Shown piece by piece: positions 8,226-16,449 of a DNA stretch of 64,000 nucleotides. This DNA comes from Cellulomonas sp. 73-145 (GTDB lineage Bacteria > Actinomycetota > Actinomycetes > Actinomycetales > Cellulomonadaceae), in assembly GCA_001898185.1 (NCBI GenBank), contig MKTI01000009.1:248001-312000 (forward strand), in the 5' to 3' direction. Below the pieces are notes generated by a model, which saw nothing but the letters and a program-made list of their open reading frames with translations, was not told where the DNA came from and did no database searches. A program made the position numbers and the translations under genes. Each line of letters begins with the position of its first letter. Positions within the stretch are counted from its first letter, which is position 1.

Positions 8226-9329
8226 GTGCCCGCCCTGACCATCCGCCCCGCCGAGCAGACCCGGTACGACGCCGTCAGCCTGGGCGAGGTGATGCTGCGG
8301 CTCGACCCGGGCGAGGGGCGCATCCGCACGGCCCGTGAGTTCCGGGTGTGGGAGGGCGGCGGCGAGTACAACGTCGCCCGGGGCCTGCGGCGTGCCTTCG
8401 GGCTGCGCGCCGCGGTCGTGACGGCGCTCGCGGACAACGAGGTCGGGCGGCTGGTCGAGGACCTGATCCTGCAGGGCGGCGTCGACACCTCGTTCATCCG
8501 CTGGATGCCGTACGACGGCGTGGGCCGCACGGTGCGGAACGGGCTGAACTTCACCGAGCGCGGGTTCGGAGTGCGCGGCGCCGTCGGCGTCTCCGACCGG
8601 GGCCTGACCGCGGCCAGCCAGCTGCGCGCCGAGGACGTCGACTGGGACCACCTGTTCGGCGAGCTGGGCGTGCGGTGGTTCCACACCGGCGGCATCTACG
8701 CGGCGCTGAGCGAGACGAGCGCGGCGACCACGCTGGCGGCCGTCGAGGCGGCGCACCGGCACGGCACCGTCGTCTCCTACGACCTGAACTACCGGCCCAG
8801 CCTCTGGAAGGCGATCGGTGGCAAGGAGCGCGCGCAGCAGGTCAACCGCGAGATCGCCCGGCACGTCGACGTGATGATCGGCAACGAGGAGGACTTCACC
8901 GCGGCCCTCGGGTTCGAGGTGGAGGGGGTGGACGAGAACCTGTCCGCGCTGGACGTCGACGCGTTCGGCGCGATGATCGACCGGGTCGGTGCCGAGTACC
9001 CGAACTTCGCCGTCATCGCCACGACGCTGCGCACCGTGCGGTCCGCCACGGTGAACGACTGGGGCGCGATCGCGTGGTCCCGCGAGGAGGGGCTGGTGCG
9101 CGCCACGCACCGGCCGGGGCTGGAGATCCTCGACCGCGTGGGCGGCGGCGACTCGTTCGCCTCCGGCCTGGTGTTCGGGCTGCTCGACGGTCAGCCGCTG
9201 GCGACGGCCGTCGAGTACGGCGCCGCGCACGGCGCGCTGGCGATGACCACGCCGGGCGACACGACGATGGCCTCCAAGGCGGAGGTGCTCAAGCTGGCCG
9301 GCGGCGGGAGCGCGCGGGTGGACCGCTGA
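8226..9329 (+). CDS. kdgK: PfkB-family 2-keto-3-deoxygluconate kinase
   Basis: A 367-aa ribokinase-like sugar kinase. The N-terminal signature GGGEYNVARGL (residues ~40-50) binds substrate, and the C-terminal DRVGGGDSFASGL contains the catalytic Asp and anion hole. AGGAG at 8216-8220 precedes the GTG at 8226 by 5 nt; another in-frame GTG at 8220 overlaps the ribosome site, so 8226 is preferred. The frame is open much further upstream without family similarity. Phosphorylation of KDG to KDPG would feed the adjacent aldolase. Fructo- or 5-keto-gluconokinases share the fold, so the substrate is inferred from the neighbour. The stop lies 3 bp from the convergent dehydrogenase stop. Confidence 0.87.
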   Translation: MPALTIRPAEQTRYDAVSLGEVMLRLDPGEGRIRTAREFRVWEGGGEYNVARGLRRAFGLRAAVVTALADNEVGRLVEDLILQGGVDTSFIRWMPYDGVGRTVRNGLNFTERGFGVRGAVGVSDRGLTAASQLRAEDVDWDHLFGELGVRWFHTGGIYAALSETSAATTLAAVEAAHRHGTVVSYDLNYRPSLWKAIGGKERAQQVNREIARHVDVMIGNEEDFTAALGFEVEGVDENLSALDVDAFGAMIDRVGAEYPNFAVIATTLRTVRSATVNDWGAIAWSREEGLVRATHRPGLEILDRVGGGDSFASGLVFGLLDGQPLATAVEYGAAHGALAMTTPGDTTMASKAEVLKLAGGGSARVDR

Positions 9330-9332
9330 GGG

Positions 9333-10394
9333 TCAGCTGCCGGACCCGTCGAACGTCAGCACCACCTTCACGTCGTCGTCCTGGTCCACGAACGCGTCGG
9401 CGAACCGCTCGACCGGGATCCGGCGCGTGATCAGCCGTGCGAGCCAGTCCACGTCCGCCTTGGCGAGGGCCTGCGCCGCGAGCTGGTAGTGGTGCAGGTT
9501 CGCGTTGACCGAGCCGACGACAGCCTCGTTCTCCAGGACGATCTCGCGGTTGAGCCCGCCGGCGTCGATGGTCAGCCGGCGCCTGGTCGGTGACACGCCG
9601 GTCAGGCAGACGATGCCGTACGACGAGGTTGCGGCGATCGCGCCGAAGATCAGCGGGCCGACGCCGGTCGCCTCGATGACGACGTCCGGCTTGATCGCCG
9701 TCGCGACCTCGTCGATGTCGCCGTGGTGGTAGGTCGCGCCGAGGTCGGAGACCAGCGCGGGCTTGGGCCCGTCGGTCACCTGGTCGAGCACGTGCACCTC
9801 GAGCCCGCGCTGGACGCCCAGCATGGCCGCCAGCAGCCCGATGGGTCCGGCGCCGGTGACCAGCACCGTGCGCGGCTCGAACCAGGCGCGCCGCCCGACG
9901 TGCTCCACCTGGTCCCACGCCTTGGCGACCACCGTCGTCGGCTCCATCAGCACGCCGACCTGGTGCAGCCGCGGGTCCAGCTTCACGGCGAAGTCCGGTT
10001 CCACCGACCAGTGCTCGCTCGCGTAACCGTCCAGCTGCTTGATGCCGCGCTCGGTGTACTGCCCGTTGCGGCACATGTCGAACTGCCCGTGCGCGCAGGC
10101 GCCGCACGGCACCGGGTCCGGCCGGCGCACGACTCCGACCACCAGGTCGCCGGCCGAGAAGCCGCTGCCGTCGGGCGCGGTGCGCACGCGCCCCAGGGAC
10201 TCGTGGCCGATCACCAGCCGCTCCCTGCCCGGCGGAGCCCACCCGTAGTCCCCGTCGGCGATCTCCCGGTCGGTCCCGCACACGCCGACGGCGAGGGCGT
10301 CGACCAGCAGGTGACCGTCCGGCGCCGTGGCGTCCGGGACGTCGCTGACCTGCAGGGTGCCGCCGTGCAGCGGGATGGTGGTCAGCGCGCGCAT
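9333..10394 (-). CDS. zinc-dependent glucose 1-dehydrogenase-like medium-chain dehydrogenase
   Basis: 353 aa. The start ATG at 10394 has GGAGAAGGAG immediately upstream. Catalytic zinc ligands appear as GVCGTD and GHE. The structural-zinc loop DPVPCGACAHGQFDMC keeps three cysteines with Asp in the first position. A Rossmann motif VTGAGPIGLL follows. The region EPTTVVAKAWDQVE is typical of archaeal/bacterial glucose dehydrogenases of the MDR family, which oxidise glucose or galactose to the lactone with NAD(P)+. Next to a KDG kinase and KDPG aldolase this suggests a semi-phosphorylative Entner-Doudoroff route, although no gluconate dehydratase is in the window. Substrate specificity is inferred. 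Confidence 0.82.
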   Translation of the reverse strand: MRALTTIPLHGGTLQVSDVPDATAPDGHLLVDALAVGVCGTDREIADGDYGWAPPGRERLVIGHESLGRVRTAPDGSGFSAGDLVVGVVRRPDPVPCGACAHGQFDMCRNGQYTERGIKQLDGYASEHWSVEPDFAVKLDPRLHQVGVLMEPTTVVAKAWDQVEHVGRRAWFEPRTVLVTGAGPIGLLAAMLGVQRGLEVHVLDQVTDGPKPALVSDLGATYHHGDIDEVATAIKPDVVIEATGVGPLIFGAIAATSSYGIVCLTGVSPTRRRLTIDAGGLNREIVLENEAVVGSVNANLHHYQLAAQALAKADVDWLARLITRRIPVERFADAFVDQDDDVKVVLTFDGSGS

Positions 10395-10483
10395 GGTCGC
10401 TCCTTCTCCGGGGGGCCGGGTCCGCATGAGGGCCGGCGGGCGGCCGAGGGCCCGATGGAGCCCTCCCGCACGCTAACCACGGA

Positions 10484-10495
10484 CCGCTGGAGCGG
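10484..10495. promoter_or_regulatory. palindrome near glucose dehydrogenase promoter
   Basis: CCGCT-GG-AGCGG, perfect arms, located just upstream of a TAGCGT box read on the minus strand (10475 to 10470). A repressor site for the dehydrogenase is a reasonable guess; the binding protein is unknown. Confidence 0.4.
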
Positions 10496-10505
10496 CACGG
10501 CGAGA

Positions 10506-10521
10506 GGAAAGTTGAATTTCC
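10506..10521. promoter_or_regulatory. inverted repeat overlapping putative nar promoter
   Basis: GGAAA-gttgaa-TTTCC, perfect 5-bp arms, overlapping a TTGAAT hexamer (10512-10517) that has a TTTTAA box 18 bp downstream (10536-10541). This would place a regulator on the -35 region of the nitrate reductase operon. It does not match an FNR/CRP or NarL consensus that I know. Confidence 0.4.
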
Positions 10522-10645
10522 ACGGGTGTCTCCGCTTTTAACCGCGCCTTCCCTGAGCAACACTGACGGCAGCCGAGTCCGGGAGGAACCGAGGGTGGTC
10601 CAGCCGAGGGAGAACGACCTCGCCCGCCGCGCCGTCGCGGCACCC

Positions 10646-10735
10646 GCACCCTTCGCACCCGCACCCTTCGCACCGGCACCCTTTGCGCCCGCACCCTTCG
10701 CACCGGCACCGTTCGCACCGGCACCCTTTGCGCCC
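10646..10735. repeat. six tandem 15-bp repeats upstream of narG
   Basis: Six head-to-tail 15-bp units of the form GCACCCTTCGCACCC with one to four substitutions each (10646, 10661, 10676, 10691, 10706, 10721). A partial unit follows. They lie in the 5' region between the putative nar promoter and narG, so they would be transcribed into the leader. Read in one frame they give repeated Pro-Ala-Pro-Phe-Ala, but that frame has no convincing start. Confidence 0.9.
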
Positions 10736-10818
10736 GCACCCGCCCCGGGGTCACCCCGGCCCAGCTGAGCCCGTTCCCGCTACCTCCGCACGAGCGTGTG
10801 TCGATCGAAGGAGCACAG

Positions 10819-13800
10819 ATGAACCCGAGCACCACACCGCGCACCCCTGCCGAACCGGGTCTCGACGGCCCGGTGTCGGAGGCGCTGCTCCGGCTCGGGC
10901 GCCATCTGCGGCGCGGGGAGGTCTCGGCGGACCTGCGGACCCTCAGCAAGGTGGGCGGGCGGGACGCCGACGAGTTCTACCGGGACCGCTGGAGCCACGA
11001 CAAGGTGGTCCGCTCCACCCATGGCGTCAACTGCACCGGGTCGTGCTCGTGGAAGGTCTACGTCAAGGACGGGATCATCACGTGGGAGTCGCAGCAGACC
11101 GACTACCCGAGTGTCGGTCCGGACCGGCCCGAGTACGAGCCGCGTGGCTGCCCGCGGGGCGCGGCGTTCAGCTGGTACACGTACTCGCCGACCCGGATCC
11201 GCTACCCGTACGTGCGCGGGGTGCTGCTCGACCTGTACCGCGAGGAGCGGCGCCGCACCGGTGACCCGGTGGCGGCGTGGGCGGCGATCGTCGAGGACCC
11301 GGACAAGGCCCGCCGGTACAAGAGCGCGCGGGGCCGGGGCGGCCTGGTGCGGGCGAGCTGGGACGAGGCGGTGGAGATCGTCGCCGCCGCGCAGGTCTAC
11401 ACGATCAAGACCTACGGGCCGGACCGCGTCGCCGGGTTCTCGCCCATCCCCGCGATGTCGCAGGTGTCGCACGGCGTCGGCGCCCGGTTCCACGAGCTGA
11501 TCGGCGCGCCGATGCTCTCGTTCTACGACTGGTACGCGGACCTGCCGGTCGCGTCGCCCCAGGTGTTCGGCGACCAGACGGACGTGCCGGAGTCGGGGGA
11601 CTGGTGGGACGCCGGCTACCTGATCATGTGGGGCTCGAACGTCCCGGTGACGCGCACGCCGGACGCGCACTGGATGACGGAGGCGCGCTACCGCGGGCAG
11701 AAGGTGGTGGTCGTCTCACCGGACTACGCGGACAACGTGAAGTTCGCCGACGACTGGCTCGCGGCGCAGCCCGGCACCGACGGGGCGCTGGCCATGGCGA
11801 TGGGCCACGTGATCCTCAAGGAGTTCTTCGTCGACCGGCAGACGCCGTACTTCGACTCCTACGTCAAGCGGTACACGGACCTGCCGTTCCTGGTGCGGCT
11901 CGACGAACGGGACGGCGCGTACGTGCCGGGCAAGTTCCTCACCGCCGCGGACCTGCCCGGTGCCGAGGCGACCAGCGAGAACGCCGCGTTCAAGACGGTG
12001 CTGCTCGACCGGGCGACCGGCCTGCCGGTGGTACCGGGCGGGTCGCTCGGCTTCCGGTACGGGAAGTCCGGTGAGGGGCGGTGGAACCTCGACCTCGGGG
12101 ACGTCGACCCGCTGCTGAGCCTGTCCGGGGAGGCGCCGCTCGGAGCGGCACCCGGCCGGGCGGCCGGGGTGGACGGCGTGCAGGGCGTCGAGGTGGACCT
12201 GCCGCGGTTCGACGCCCTGGACGGGTCCGCCGGGACGATCCGGCGCGGCGTGCCGGCGCGCCGGGTGGCGGGTCACCTGGTCACCACGGTGTTCGACCTG
12301 CTGCTCGCGCGGTACGGCGTCGGACGCCCTGGGGTGCCCGGCGAGTGGCCCACCGGGTACGACGACGCGACGCAGCCCGGCACACCTGCCTGGCAGGAGG
12401 AGTTCACGGGCGTCCCCGCGGCGGCCGCCGCGCGGATCGGGCGGGAGTTCGCGGCGAACGCCGAGGAGTCGCGCGGCCGCTCGATGATCATCATGGGCGC
12501 GGGCACCAACCACTGGTTCCACTCCGACACGATCTACCGCACGTTCCTCACGCTGACGATGCTGACCGGCTGCCAGGGCGTGAACGGCGGTGGCTGGGCC
12601 CACTACGTCGGCCAGGAGAAGGTGCGGCCGATCACCGGCTACACCACCTACGCGATGGCGCTGGACTGGGCGCGACCCCCGCGCACCATGATCCAGACGG
12701 CGTACTGGTACCTGCACACCGACCAGTTCCGGTACGACCCCTTCTCGGCCGACGCGCTCTCGGCGGCCACCGGCACCGGCCTGCTGGCGGGGCTGACCAC
12801 GGCGGACGTGATCGCCAAGACGGCGCGGATGGGGTGGATGCCGTCCTACCCCACGTTCGACCGGAGCCCGCTGGCGCTCGCGGACGACGCGGAGGCGGCC
12901 GGCCTGCCGGTCGACGAGTACGTGCCGCAGGAGCTCACCGCCGGCCGGTTGCGCTTCGCAGGCGAGGACCCGGACGCCCCCGAGAACTTCCCGCGGGTGC
13001 TGACGGTGTGGCGGGCCAACCTGCTCGGCAGCTCCGCCAAGGGCAACGAGTACTTCCTCAAGCACCTGCTCGGCACCGAGTCCAACCTCCGGGCGGAGGA
13101 GGCGCCGCCGGACCGGCGGCCGCGCGACGTCGTCTGGCGCGACGAGGCCCCCACCGGCAAGCTCGACCTGCTGCTGTCGCTCGACTTCCGGATGACCAGC
13201 ACCACGGTGTTCTCCGACGTGGTGCTGCCCGCGGCGACCTGGTACGAGAAGCACGACCTCAACACGACGGACATGCACCCGTTCGTCAACTCGTTCAGCC
13301 CTGCGATCGCGCCGCCGTGGCAGTCCCGGACCGACTTCGACATCTTCCAGACGCTGGCGCGCACGTTCAGCACGCTGGCGCGCACGCACCTCGGGGTGCG
13401 CCGGGACGTCGTGGCCGTGCCCTTCACGCACGACACGCCCGACGAGATGCTCAACCCGGGCGGTGTCGCGCTGGACTGGGCGCAGGGCGAGTGCGACCCG
13501 GTGCCCGGGGTCACCATGCCGAAGCTCGTCGTCGTCGAACGGGACTACGGGGCGGTCGCCGCGAAGATGGCGACCCTCGGGCCCCTCGTCGACACCCTGG
13601 GCGCGACCACCAAGGGCGTCACCTTCGACGTGCGCGAGGAGGTCGCCTACCTCGGCCAGAAGAACGGCGTGGCGCGGAACACGGGCAGCGACGTGCTCGA
13701 GGGGCGACCGCTGCTGACCCGGGACGTGCACGCCTGCGAGGCGATCCTCGCGCTGTCCGGGACCACCAACGGGCGCCTCGCGGTCCAGGGCTTCCACACC

Positions 13801-14583
13801 CTCGAGAAGCGCACCGGGACGACGATCGCCGACCTCGCGGCCGAGCACGAGGGCAAGCGGGTCACCTTCGCCGACACCCAGAGCAGGCCGGCGACGGTGA
13901 TCACCTCACCCGAGTGGTCCGGCACCGAGGCGCACGGGCGGCGGTACTCCCCGTTCACGGTCAACGTCGAGCGGCTCAAGCCGTGGCACACGCTGACCGG
14001 TCGGCAGCACTTCTACCTGGACCACGACTGGATGGCCGAGCTCGGCGAGCAGCTGCCGGTGTTCCGGCCGCCGCTGGACATGGCGCAGCTGTTCGGCGAG
14101 CCGGAGCTCGGGTCCACCGGCGAGCTCGGCGTCACGCTGCGGTACCTGACCCCGCACAACAAGTGGTCGATCCACTCCGAGTACCAGGACAACCTGTTCA
14201 TGCTGACGCTGTCCCGCGGCGGCCCGACCATCTGGATGAGCGACCTGGACGCCGCCACGGTCGGCGTGCGGGACAACGACTGGGTCGAGGCGGTCAACCG
14301 CAACGGCGTCGTCGTCGCACGGGCGGTGGTCTCGCACCGGATGCCCAAGGGGACCGTGTACATGTACCACGCCCAGGACCGCCTGATCGACGTCCCGCTG
14401 ACGGAGACCACCGGCCGCCGCGGCGGCATCCACAACTCGCTGACCAGGCTTCTCATCAAGCCGAGCCACCTGATCGGCGGGTACGCGCAGCTGTCCTACG
14501 CGTTCAACTACCTCGGTCCCACCGGCAACCAGCGCGACGAGGTCACGGTCATCCGCCGGCGCTCGCAGGAGGTGCAGTACTGA
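10819..14583 (+). CDS. narG: respiratory nitrate reductase, catalytic alpha subunit
   Basis: 1254 aa, the normal size for membrane-bound NarG. The ATG at 10819 has GAAGGAG 6 nt upstream. The N-terminal [4Fe-4S] FS0 ligands are His68, Cys72, Cys76 and Cys111, the His-Cys3 set characteristic of NarG. The molybdenum ligand Asp237 sits in SFYDWYADLP. The rest spans the molybdo-bis-MGD domains to the C-terminal dinucleotide-binding domain. It reduces nitrate to nitrite at the cytoplasmic face with electrons from quinol via NarI and NarH. No Tat-type signal is evident, in keeping with an inward-facing enzyme. First gene of narGHJI. Its stop overlaps the start of a mini-ORF (TGATG). Confidence 0.97.
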   Translation: MNPSTTPRTPAEPGLDGPVSEALLRLGRHLRRGEVSADLRTLSKVGGRDADEFYRDRWSHDKVVRSTHGVNCTGSCSWKVYVKDGIITWESQQTDYPSVGPDRPEYEPRGCPRGAAFSWYTYSPTRIRYPYVRGVLLDLYREERRRTGDPVAAWAAIVEDPDKARRYKSARGRGGLVRASWDEAVEIVAAAQVYTIKTYGPDRVAGFSPIPAMSQVSHGVGARFHELIGAPMLSFYDWYADLPVASPQVFGDQTDVPESGDWWDAGYLIMWGSNVPVTRTPDAHWMTEARYRGQKVVVVSPDYADNVKFADDWLAAQPGTDGALAMAMGHVILKEFFVDRQTPYFDSYVKRYTDLPFLVRLDERDGAYVPGKFLTAADLPGAEATSENAAFKTVLLDRATGLPVVPGGSLGFRYGKSGEGRWNLDLGDVDPLLSLSGEAPLGAAPGRAAGVDGVQGVEVDLPRFDALDGSAGTIRRGVPARRVAGHLVTTVFDLLLARYGVGRPGVPGEWPTGYDDATQPGTPAWQEEFTGVPAAAAARIGREFAANAEESRGRSMIIMGAGTNHWFHSDTIYRTFLTLTMLTGCQGVNGGGWAHYVGQEKVRPITGYTTYAMALDWARPPRTMIQTAYWYLHTDQFRYDPFSADALSAATGTGLLAGLTTADVIAKTARMGWMPSYPTFDRSPLALADDAEAAGLPVDEYVPQELTAGRLRFAGEDPDAPENFPRVLTVWRANLLGSSAKGNEYFLKHLLGTESNLRAEEAPPDRRPRDVVWRDEAPTGKLDLLLSLDFRMTSTTVFSDVVLPAATWYEKHDLNTTDMHPFVNSFSPAIAPPWQSRTDFDIFQTLARTFSTLARTHLGVRRDVVAVPFTHDTPDEMLNPGGVALDWAQGECDPVPGVTMPKLVVVERDYGAVAAKMATLGPLVDTLGATTKGVTFDVREEVAYLGQKNGVARNTGSDVLEGRPLLTRDVHACEAILALSGTTNGRLAVQGFHTLEKRTGTTIADLAAEHEGKRVTFADTQSRPATVITSPEWSGTEAHGRRYSPFTVNVERLKPWHTLTGRQHFYLDHDWMAELGEQLPVFRPPLDMAQLFGEPELGSTGELGVTLRYLTPHNKWSIHSEYQDNLFMLTLSRGGPTIWMSDLDAATVGVRDNDWVEAVNRNGVVVARAVVSHRMPKGTVYMYHAQDRLIDVPLTETTGRRGGIHNSLTRLLIKPSHLIGGYAQLSYAFNYLGPTGNQRDEVTVIRRRSQEVQY

Positions 14584-14642
14584 TGAAGGTCGCTGAGCGG
14601 CGCACTCCGGAGCGAGGAACGAGCGAAGGGGAAGCGCGATGA
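14583..14642 (+). CDS. mini-ORF 1 in MIRU-like repeat between narG and narH
   Basis: A 19-codon frame whose ATG shares a base with the narG stop (TGATG) and whose TGA overlaps the ATG of the next mini-ORF (ATGA). It starts with the same nine bases as narH (ATGAAGGTC). The peptide is basic/acidic and low in hydrophobics, ending RRTPERGTSEGEAR. Its function, if any, is probably to carry ribosomes from narG to narH; a structural role is unlikely. The coupling is seen directly; translation is inferred. Confidence 0.55.
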   Translation: MKVAERRTPERGTSEGEAR

Positions 14643-14698
14643 CGGGCACTGCGCGGCGCACTCCGGAGCGAGGAACGAGCGAAGGGGAAGCGCGATGA
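14597..14698. repeat. 46-bp direct repeat, two copies, narG-narH junction (MIRU-like)
   Basis: Copies at 14597-14642 and 14653-14698 are identical over 46 bp and offset by 56 bp. Each ends in GAAGCGCGATGA, supplying an ATG for the following frame and a TGA for the preceding one. Mycobacterial interspersed repetitive units have this same character: short, within operons, carrying a small ORF whose ends overlap its neighbours. I cannot confirm sequence homology to them from memory, only the organisation. Confidence 0.85.
14639..14698 (+). CDS. mini-ORF 2 in MIRU-like repeat between narG and narH
   Basis: A 19-codon frame almost identical to mini-ORF 1 after the first five residues (MTGTA versus MKVAE). 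The ATG overlaps the first mini-ORF stop and the TGA overlaps the narH ATG at 14695. GAAGGGGAAG within the repeat serves as ribosome site for the following frame. So narG, two mini-ORFs and narH form an unbroken chain of stop/start overlaps. Confidence 0.55.
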   Translation: MTGTARRTPERGTSEGEAR

Positions 14699-16449
14699 AG
14701 GTCATGGCTCAGATGTCGATGGTGATGAACCTCGACAAGTGCATCGGCTGCCACACGTGCTCGGTCACCTGCAAGCAGGCGTGGACCAACCGCACGGGCA
14801 TGGAGTACGTCTGGTTCAACAACGTCGAGACGCGACCGGGTCAGGGCTACCCGCGCACGTACGAGGACCAGGAACGCTGGCAGGGCGGCTGGACGCTGAA
14901 CCGTCGCGGCCGGCTCCAGCTGAAGGCGGGCAGCCGGGCGAAGAACCTGCTCACCATCTTCGCCAGCCCCAAGATGCCGTCGATGGACCAGTACTACGAG
15001 CCGTGGACCTACGACTACGAGAACCTGACCAGCGCCCCGCTGCAGGAGCACACACCCGTCGCCCGGCCGTTGTCGCTGATCACCGGTGAGCCGACCAAGG
15101 TGCGCTGGAGCGCGAACTGGGACGACGACCTGGGCGGCGCCCCGGAGCTGACCAAGGACGACCCGGTGCTGGCCAAGGTCTCGGCGGACGTCAAGCTCGA
15201 GTTCGAGAAGACGTTCATGTTCTACCTGCCCCGCATCTGCGAGCACTGCCTGAACCCGTCGTGCGCCGCGTCGTGCCCGTCGGGCGCGATCTACAAGCGG
15301 TCCGAGGACGGCATCGTGCTGGTGGACCAGGACCGCTGCCGCGGCTGGCGCAAGTGCGTCACCGGCTGCCCGTACAAGAAGGTCTACTTCAACCACCGCA
15401 CGGGCAAGGCGGAGAAGTGCACGTTCTGCTTCCCTCGCATCGAGGTGGGCATCCCGACGGTGTGCTCGGAGACGTGCGTCGGCCGGCTGCGCTACATCGG
15501 CCTGGTGCTGTACGACGCCGACCGCGTCCTCGCGGCGGCCAGCGAGCCGGACGAGACCAAACTGCTGGCGGCGCAGCGCAGCGTGTTCCTCGACCCGTTC
15601 GACGCCGAGGTGATCCGGGAGGCGGAGCGGTCGGGCATCCCGCGCGACTGGATCGACGCCGCGCAGCGGTCGCCGATCTGGAAGCTGATCAGCACCTACG
15701 AGGTGGCGCTGCCGCTGCACCCGGAGTACAGGACCATGCCGATGGTCTGGTACATCCCGCCGCTGTCGCCGGTGGTGGATGTGGTGCGGGACACGGGGGA
15801 GGACGCCGAGGAGCGGGGCAACCTGTTCGCGGCCATCGAGGCGCTGCGCATCCCGGTGGAGTACCTGGCCGGCCTGTTCACCGCCGGCGACACCGCACCC
15901 GTCACCGCGGTGCTGCGCAAGCTCGCGGCGATGCGGTCGTACATGCGCGACCTGTCGATGGGCCGCGAGAGCGACGCGTCGATCCCGGCGTCCGTCGGCA
16001 TGGACGAGGGCACGATGCGCGAGATGTACCGGCTGCTGGCGATCGCCAAGTACGACGAGCGGTACGTGATCCCCACCGCCCACGAGGAGCAGGCGCACGG
16101 CCTGGAGGAGCTGGCCACCGAGTGCAGCCTGGACTACGAGGGCGGCCCGGGGATGAACGAGTGGGGCCCGTTCGGCGAGGGCTCGGGCGGCACGACACCG
16201 ATCGCGGTGGAGAACTTCCACATGCTGCAGCAGCGGCAGACCACCGACACGGTCGCCGACCCGGCCACCCGCAAGGCACGGGTCAACCTGCTGAACTGGG
16301 ACGGCAAGGGGGCCCCCGAGGGGATGTTCCCGCCACGCCCGGACGAGGCGCGGCCGCACGAGCCCGAGGGGCCGTCCGGCGAGACGCAGCCCCTGCCCGC
16401 GGGTGGAAGCGAGCCCGGTCCGACGGGGTCGGGGACGGAGCCCCGATGA
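14695..16449 (+). CDS. narH: respiratory nitrate reductase, iron-sulfur beta subunit
   Basis: 584 aa. Four Fe-S clusters are predicted from cysteine groups: Cys16/19/22/26 (CIGCHTCSVTC), Cys182/185/190/194 (CEHCLNPSCAASC), a group CRGWRKCVTGC in which Trp replaces a cysteine, as in the [3Fe-4S] centre of NarH, and C-terminal ligands including KCTFC and CSETC. It passes electrons from NarI haem to NarG. It ends in a Pro/Gly/Glu-rich tail of ~60 residues that is longer than in E. coli. Translation is coupled on both sides: the start overlaps mini-ORF 2, and the stop overlaps narJ (ATGA at 16446). Confidence 0.97.
   Translation: MKVMAQMSMVMNLDKCIGCHTCSVTCKQAWTNRTGMEYVWFNNVETRPGQGYPRTYEDQERWQGGWTLNRRGRLQLKAGSRAKNLLTIFASPKMPSMDQYYEPWTYDYENLTSAPLQEHTPVARPLSLITGEPTKVRWSANWDDDLGGAPELTKDDPVLAKVSADVKLEFEKTFMFYLPRICEHCLNPSCAASCPSGAIYKRSEDGIVLVDQDRCRGWRKCVTGCPYKKVYFNHRTGKAEKCTFCFPRIEVGIPTVCSETCVGRLRYIGLVLYDADRVLAAASEPDETKLLAAQRSVFLDPFDAEVIREAERSGIPRDWIDAAQRSPIWKLISTYEVALPLHPEYRTMPMVWYIPPLSPVVDVVRDTGEDAEERGNLFAAIEALRIPVEYLAGLFTAGDTAPVTAVLRKLAAMRSYMRDLSMGRESDASIPASVGMDEGTMREMYRLLAIAKYDERYVIPTAHEEQAHGLEELATECSLDYEGGPGMNEWGPFGEGSGGTTPIAVENFHMLQQRQTTDTVADPATRKARVNLLNWDGKGAPEGMFPPRPDEARPHEPEGPSGETQPLPAGGSEPGPTGSGTEPR

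Larger units (their letters stand above)
10395..10818. other. divergent control region, glucose dehydrogenase / nar operon
   Basis: 424 bp holding the promoters of both flanking transcription units and a tandem repeat. For the dehydrogenase (minus strand) a TAGCGT -10 lies at 10470-10475 with a palindrome CCGCTGGAGCGG at 10484-10495 in the spacer region. For narG (plus) there is a possible TTGAAT (10512-10517) / TTTTAA (10536-10541) promoter. Six 15-bp repeats follow at 10646-10735. The short open frame across these repeats (Pro-Ala-Pro-Phe-Ala repeated) is not convincing as a gene. Confidence 0.55.

Noticed and set aside
10526..10768. Short frame encoding repeated Pro-Ala-Pro-Phe-Ala
   Set aside because: It is created by the 15-bp tandem repeat, has no ribosome site or leaderless promoter, and sits in the nar leader.
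11716..16359. Long minus-strand open frames opposite narG and narH
   Set aside because: No family resemblance; low-complexity residues typical of antisense frames. NarG and NarH are unambiguous on the plus strand.
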